NCBI GenBank assembly: GCA_039027435.1
Contig: JBCCKF010000010.1
Location: 62,001-126,000 of the forward strand
Source: CALBPI01 sp039027435
GTDB taxonomy: Bacteria; Pseudomonadota; Gammaproteobacteria; Steroidobacterales; Woeseiaceae
Direction: 5' to 3'
Length of the DNA: 64,000 nucleotides
Positions 61,469 through 64,000 of this stretch are shown piece after piece (the stretch's first letter is position 1; every line of letters begins with the position of its first letter). The position numbers were made by a program, and so were the translations under genes. Under the pieces are notes generated by a model that had not been told where the DNA came from, made no database searches, and worked only from the letters and a program-made list of their open reading frames with translations.

Positions 61469-62538
61469 GTATCTTCAGCGTCTTCATCGACTAACTCGCC
61501 AAGCACACGTGGTAACGCAAGGTAGTTCGCAGTGCCACTCAAACTAACTGTGCGTTCGGAGGAATGCAGGCAGTTGCGTCCACTGCGTTTCGCTTCATAC
61601 AACGCGTCATCTGCTCGCTTGTAGAGGCTATCCATCGATTCCTGGCGACCGTACTCAGCCAACCCGAAAGACGCGGTAACAGAGAAAGTCTCCTTCGACG
61701 CTGGCTTGCGAAGTACCGTTTCGGCGATGGTGATCCTTAGGGTTTCGGCAAGCTTGCTGGCCCCGGCAAGTCCGGTTTCTCCGGAGACGATAATGAACTC
61801 TTCGCCACCCACGCGGTAGAACGCGTCTTGCGGGCCAATATTCTCGCGCAGCGTCTTCGCGATTGTCTGTAGAACGGTGTCTCCCGTCGCGTGACCGTGT
61901 TGGTCATTAACCGACTTGAAGTGATCCACGTCCAGCATGATCAAGACGAAATTCTCTTCGTCGTCTCTAGCTTTCGCGATTCGTCCTTCGAGATCCTCAG
62001 TCAGCGCTCTACGGTTGCCAGCGCCCGTTAGTGGATCAATTAAAGTGCGCGCCCGCAGCTCGCGACGCTGCTCCCAAGTGAGCGCTGAGAATGCGACTGA
62101 AAGACAGATCGTGACCGCAAGCGAAGCAATCAGCACGGCGACTTCGCCAAAGCTGCGATCCCCAAAAATTGCTGGCAACACCAGAGCCATGGCGAACACT
62201 GACGCGACCGCAGCTTCCTTGGGTTTCATCAGGTAGAACAGCGCAACCAATGCAGGGTACATCCAGACCACCTGATCTCCGCCACGCACTCTTACCGAGA
62301 TCACGGCAGTCGTGATCGCAATCAAGGCCATCGCGATACTCGCAACTCGAATGGCGCGCTTCACATAAACGGCCCAGAGAATTGCGACGAAACCAGCGAC
62401 GAATCCGAAGTCGATCGCTGCGATAACGAAATCGCCTTCAATCAGGCGATATATCCCCATCGGACCAATGCCTAGAACGCCAACAAGGGCGAGCATGACC
62501 GGTGGTAGTTCTTCCAGACTGAGTTTGCGACGCTTCAT
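61444..62538 (-). CDS. GGDEF-domain diguanylate cyclase, membrane-anchored
   Basis: 364 residues. Six or so membrane segments in the first 170 residues, then a GGDEF domain: LIDPLTGAGNRRALTEDLE, LDVDHFKSVNDQHGHATGD, FYRVGGEEFIIVSGE. The GGEEF active site is intact, so it should make cyclic di-GMP. The inhibitory RxxD site is absent (GPQD at its place), so product inhibition is unlikely. Sensor input unknown. The PilZ protein at 39.8 kb is unlikely to be its receptor. Confidence 0.93.
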   Translation of the reverse strand: MKRRKLSLEELPPVMLALVGVLGIGPMGIYRLIEGDFVIAAIDFGFVAGFVAILWAVYVKRAIRVASIAMALIAITTAVISVRVRGGDQVVWMYPALVALFYLMKPKEAAVASVFAMALVLPAIFGDRSFGEVAVLIASLAVTICLSVAFSALTWEQRRELRARTLIDPLTGAGNRRALTEDLEGRIAKARDDEENFVLIMLDVDHFKSVNDQHGHATGDTVLQTIAKTLRENIGPQDAFYRVGGEEFIIVSGETGLAGASKLAETLRITIAETVLRKPASKETFSVTASFGLAEYGRQESMDSLYKRADDALYEAKRSGRNCLHSSERTVSLSGTANYLALPRVLGELVDEDAEDTQSFSEAS

Positions 62539-62635
62539 CTCATGGGATATCGGCGGCGCGTCACCAAACTTGAGTCTGGTTATTGCACTCCAGCAGCGTC
62601 AGCGGCACTAGCGGAGACCGAGTAATGCATTGTTT

Positions 62636-63790
62636 TTATTGGAAAAATACTGCGCTTAGTACATAAACGCTACTGACTCCCAGAATTGCAGCACCGCCTA
62701 GTCTCCTCAACGCTGGTCGAGCCGGCGGAGTCGGCGCTTCGACCGCAAGCTTCGTGATGCAAAACAGCAATAGCAAGAACGCCAACTGCCCGATTTCTAC
62801 ACCGACGTTGAACGACACCAATGCTGAAATCGTTTGATCGGCCGGTAGCGTGAGTTCACGGATTGCACCGGCAAAGCCGAAACCATGTAGCAAACCGAAT
62901 ACAAACACCGTTATGCCACTGCTGGTGCCTGCATGCTTTGCTCGAAGATTCACAATGCCGATCCAGATGATGCTGGCGAGTACTAACGGCTCGACAACCA
63001 TGGCAGGAATCGCTACCCAACCCAGTGCGGCTGAAATCAAGGTGACCGTATGCGCGAGCGTGAACAAGCTAACAAACGCAATGAGTTGTCGGATCGACTG
63101 AGCAACGAGAAACAAACCGGCAACAAACAACAGGTGATCAAAACCGTCAGGGATGATGTGGCGCACGCCGGCGACGAGATACGTCCAGAGCTGTGCCAAA
63201 ACCTCGGTGCGTTCCGCAGCAGTGTTCGATGATCGCCCGAGCCATGCTGCTGCATCAAAGCTAGGCAGACGCTGTCCGGTTACCAACCAACGTGTCTTGC
63301 TGGCACCGGTGGTCGTGTCGATTACGGTGGTTGCGATCGGCTCTTCAAAGAAAAACAAGTCGGTAAACCGCAGATCGAGCAACGTGTTGTTAGCAGCACT
63401 AACCGGCCGCGGTAACACCCCCCTCAGACGTAGCCTTGCCCGGGGCCAGCTGAACGGGTCGAGATAGACTGATTCCGGTTCGTTCGCAAACGCGATCTCA
63501 ACAAGCTGAAACTCAACCCGAGCCTGAGCCACCACCAACTCAACGGATTCTGGCAGTGCTGCGAGCACCTCGCGCACGACACCATCGTTCATCGGGTCCG
63601 GGCGTTGGCTCAGGGCGAAGTAGCTTGCTCTGTCCTCGGCGGTCCTGAGGAGATCTAACTCAAGCTCCACCTCTACGGTGCCGCCATCTTCGAGCGATAC
63701 CGCAACGCGGGACATATTGAGCAGGTGAGCCTCAGCCGGTGCTGCCACACCCAGCAACACCATGAGCGCAATCGCCAGGTACAGTCTCAT
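62636..63790 (-). CDS. HupE/UreJ family membrane protein
   Basis: 384 residues: signal peptide MRLYLAIALMVLLGVAAPAE, a periplasmic domain of about 190 residues, then six membrane segments with the family signature HIIPDGFDHLLFVAGLFLVA, FTLAHTVTLISAALG, FGLLHGFGFAGAIRELTLP and FNVGVEIGQLAFLLLL. Known members transport nickel or cobalt; conserved His and Asp are kept. No urease or hydrogenase gene is near, so the metal is unknown. The upstream gene is partial at the right edge, 12 bases away. Confidence 0.88.
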   Translation of the reverse strand: MRLYLAIALMVLLGVAAPAEAHLLNMSRVAVSLEDGGTVEVELELDLLRTAEDRASYFALSQRPDPMNDGVVREVLAALPESVELVVAQARVEFQLVEIAFANEPESVYLDPFSWPRARLRLRGVLPRPVSAANNTLLDLRFTDLFFFEEPIATTVIDTTTGASKTRWLVTGQRLPSFDAAAWLGRSSNTAAERTEVLAQLWTYLVAGVRHIIPDGFDHLLFVAGLFLVAQSIRQLIAFVSLFTLAHTVTLISAALGWVAIPAMVVEPLVLASIIWIGIVNLRAKHAGTSSGITVFVFGLLHGFGFAGAIRELTLPADQTISALVSFNVGVEIGQLAFLLLLFCITKLAVEAPTPPARPALRRLGGAAILGVSSVYVLSAVFFQ

Positions 63791-63802
63791 GCCCGAGAGG
63801 AT

Positions 63803-64000
63803 CTACCAGACGACAGGGTGAGTCTCTCCCGTTGTCACATTGACAAGACCACCGGGGTTTCCGGGGTAGGGCGCAACGAGTTGCCATTTCCAGGGGGAGG
63901 CCGTCAGAAATGCAAAGCGCATGCGTTCAGGCAGACCCGGGGCACCAATCCATTCCATAGCGTCGGCAGCATCGAACAACTGCTCGACCTCTGCTCCCAC
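63803..64000 (-). CDS. Unidentified protein, C-terminal part only (cut by window edge)
   Basis: 65 codons open to the right edge, ending TAG at 63803. The visible C-terminus contains WIGAPGLPERMRFAFLTASP and GGLVNVTTGETHPVVW. I do not recognise a family. It sits 12 bases upstream of the HupE-like gene on the same strand and so is likely cotranscribed with it. The true start lies outside the window. Confidence 0.6.
   Translation of the reverse strand: MGAEVEQLFDAADAMEWIGAPGLPERMRFAFLTASPWKWQLVAPYPGNPGGLVNVTTGETHPVVW

Noticed and set aside
1..64000. tRNA, rRNA, CRISPR arrays, insertion sequences, prophage or integron parts
   Set aside because: No cloverleaf with a T-arm signature in the gaps, no regularly spaced repeats, and no transposase, integrase or phage gene.

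Overview
The window looks like a chromosomal segment of a Gammaproteobacterium. Evidence includes a fabD-fabG-acpP-fabF-pabB-pabC-mltG-tmk-holB-pilZ run, type II secretion (Gsp) pseudopilin genes, a TonB2-type energy system with a TtpC-like subunit, an NhaR-type regulator and a rhombosortase. Genes are tightly packed and often overlap by 4 bases (ATGA/GTGA). I see no IS element, phage, CRISPR array, rRNA or tRNA. Lineage below class level cannot be read from the sequence; the many acyl-CoA, ETF and phospholipid genes would suit an aerobic, lipid-using, possibly marine bacterium (inference).

Layout. 1-5.9 kb (minus): leucine/branched-chain synthesis, ilvC-leuA-leuC-leuD-leuB. It is preceded by a previously hidden 24-residue leader peptide with clustered Leu codons and an intrinsic terminator, i.e. 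a probable transcription attenuator. 5.9-8.2 kb: a quinone-oxidoreductase-like gene and a divergent acyl-CoA dehydrogenase. 8.5-13.6 kb (plus): DUF3450, TtpC-like ExbB, ExbB, ExbD, TonB and a TPR protein, closed by a strong terminator. 13.7-17.5 kb: a [2Fe-2S] ferredoxin, a second acyl-CoA dehydrogenase, a peroxiredoxin and etfBA; etfA carries an apparent one-base frameshift. 17.5-18.15 kb: the only long non-coding stretch, with a strong plus-strand terminator that no annotated gene explains. 18.15-25.3 kb (plus): alaA and an AddB/AddA-like nuclease-helicase pair. 25.3-30.9 kb (minus): gspGHIJKLMN.

30.96-40.2 kb (plus): rhombosortase, then the fatty-acid/folate/murein/DNA-replication gene run ending in pilZ. 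40.2-44.1 kb (minus): an EEP-family protein, a FadJ-like beta-oxidation enzyme and a double cyclic-nucleotide-binding/rhodanese protein. 44.2-49.4 kb (plus, divergent): a TIR-like protein, a glycerophosphodiester phosphodiesterase, a HAD-PlsC fusion and PlsB. The two divergent units together form a lipid locus flanked by possible nucleotide-signalling proteins. 49.4-53.8 kb (minus): a DUF1800/DUF1501 pair, an ECF sigma factor, its probable anti-sigma factor and a secreted TPR protein. 53.9-57.2 kb (minus): modABC and a fatty-acid-hydroxylase-family protein. 57.4-59.2 kb (plus): NhaR-like regulator and a DUF1295 membrane protein. 59.2-64 kb: an aldehyde dehydrogenase, a lipoprotein-like methyltransferase, a GGDEF protein, a HupE/UreJ-like protein and one gene cut by the right edge.

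How the genes fit together: ETF and the ferredoxin can take electrons from the dehydrogenases; FadJ-like oxidation and FabD/G/F/AcpP synthesis are opposite arms of fatty-acid metabolism; PlsB, PlsC and GlpQ make and break glycerophospholipid; and the rhombosortase probably matures proteins exported by the adjacent type II secretion system. All functions are assigned from motifs and family knowledge; no database search was run.
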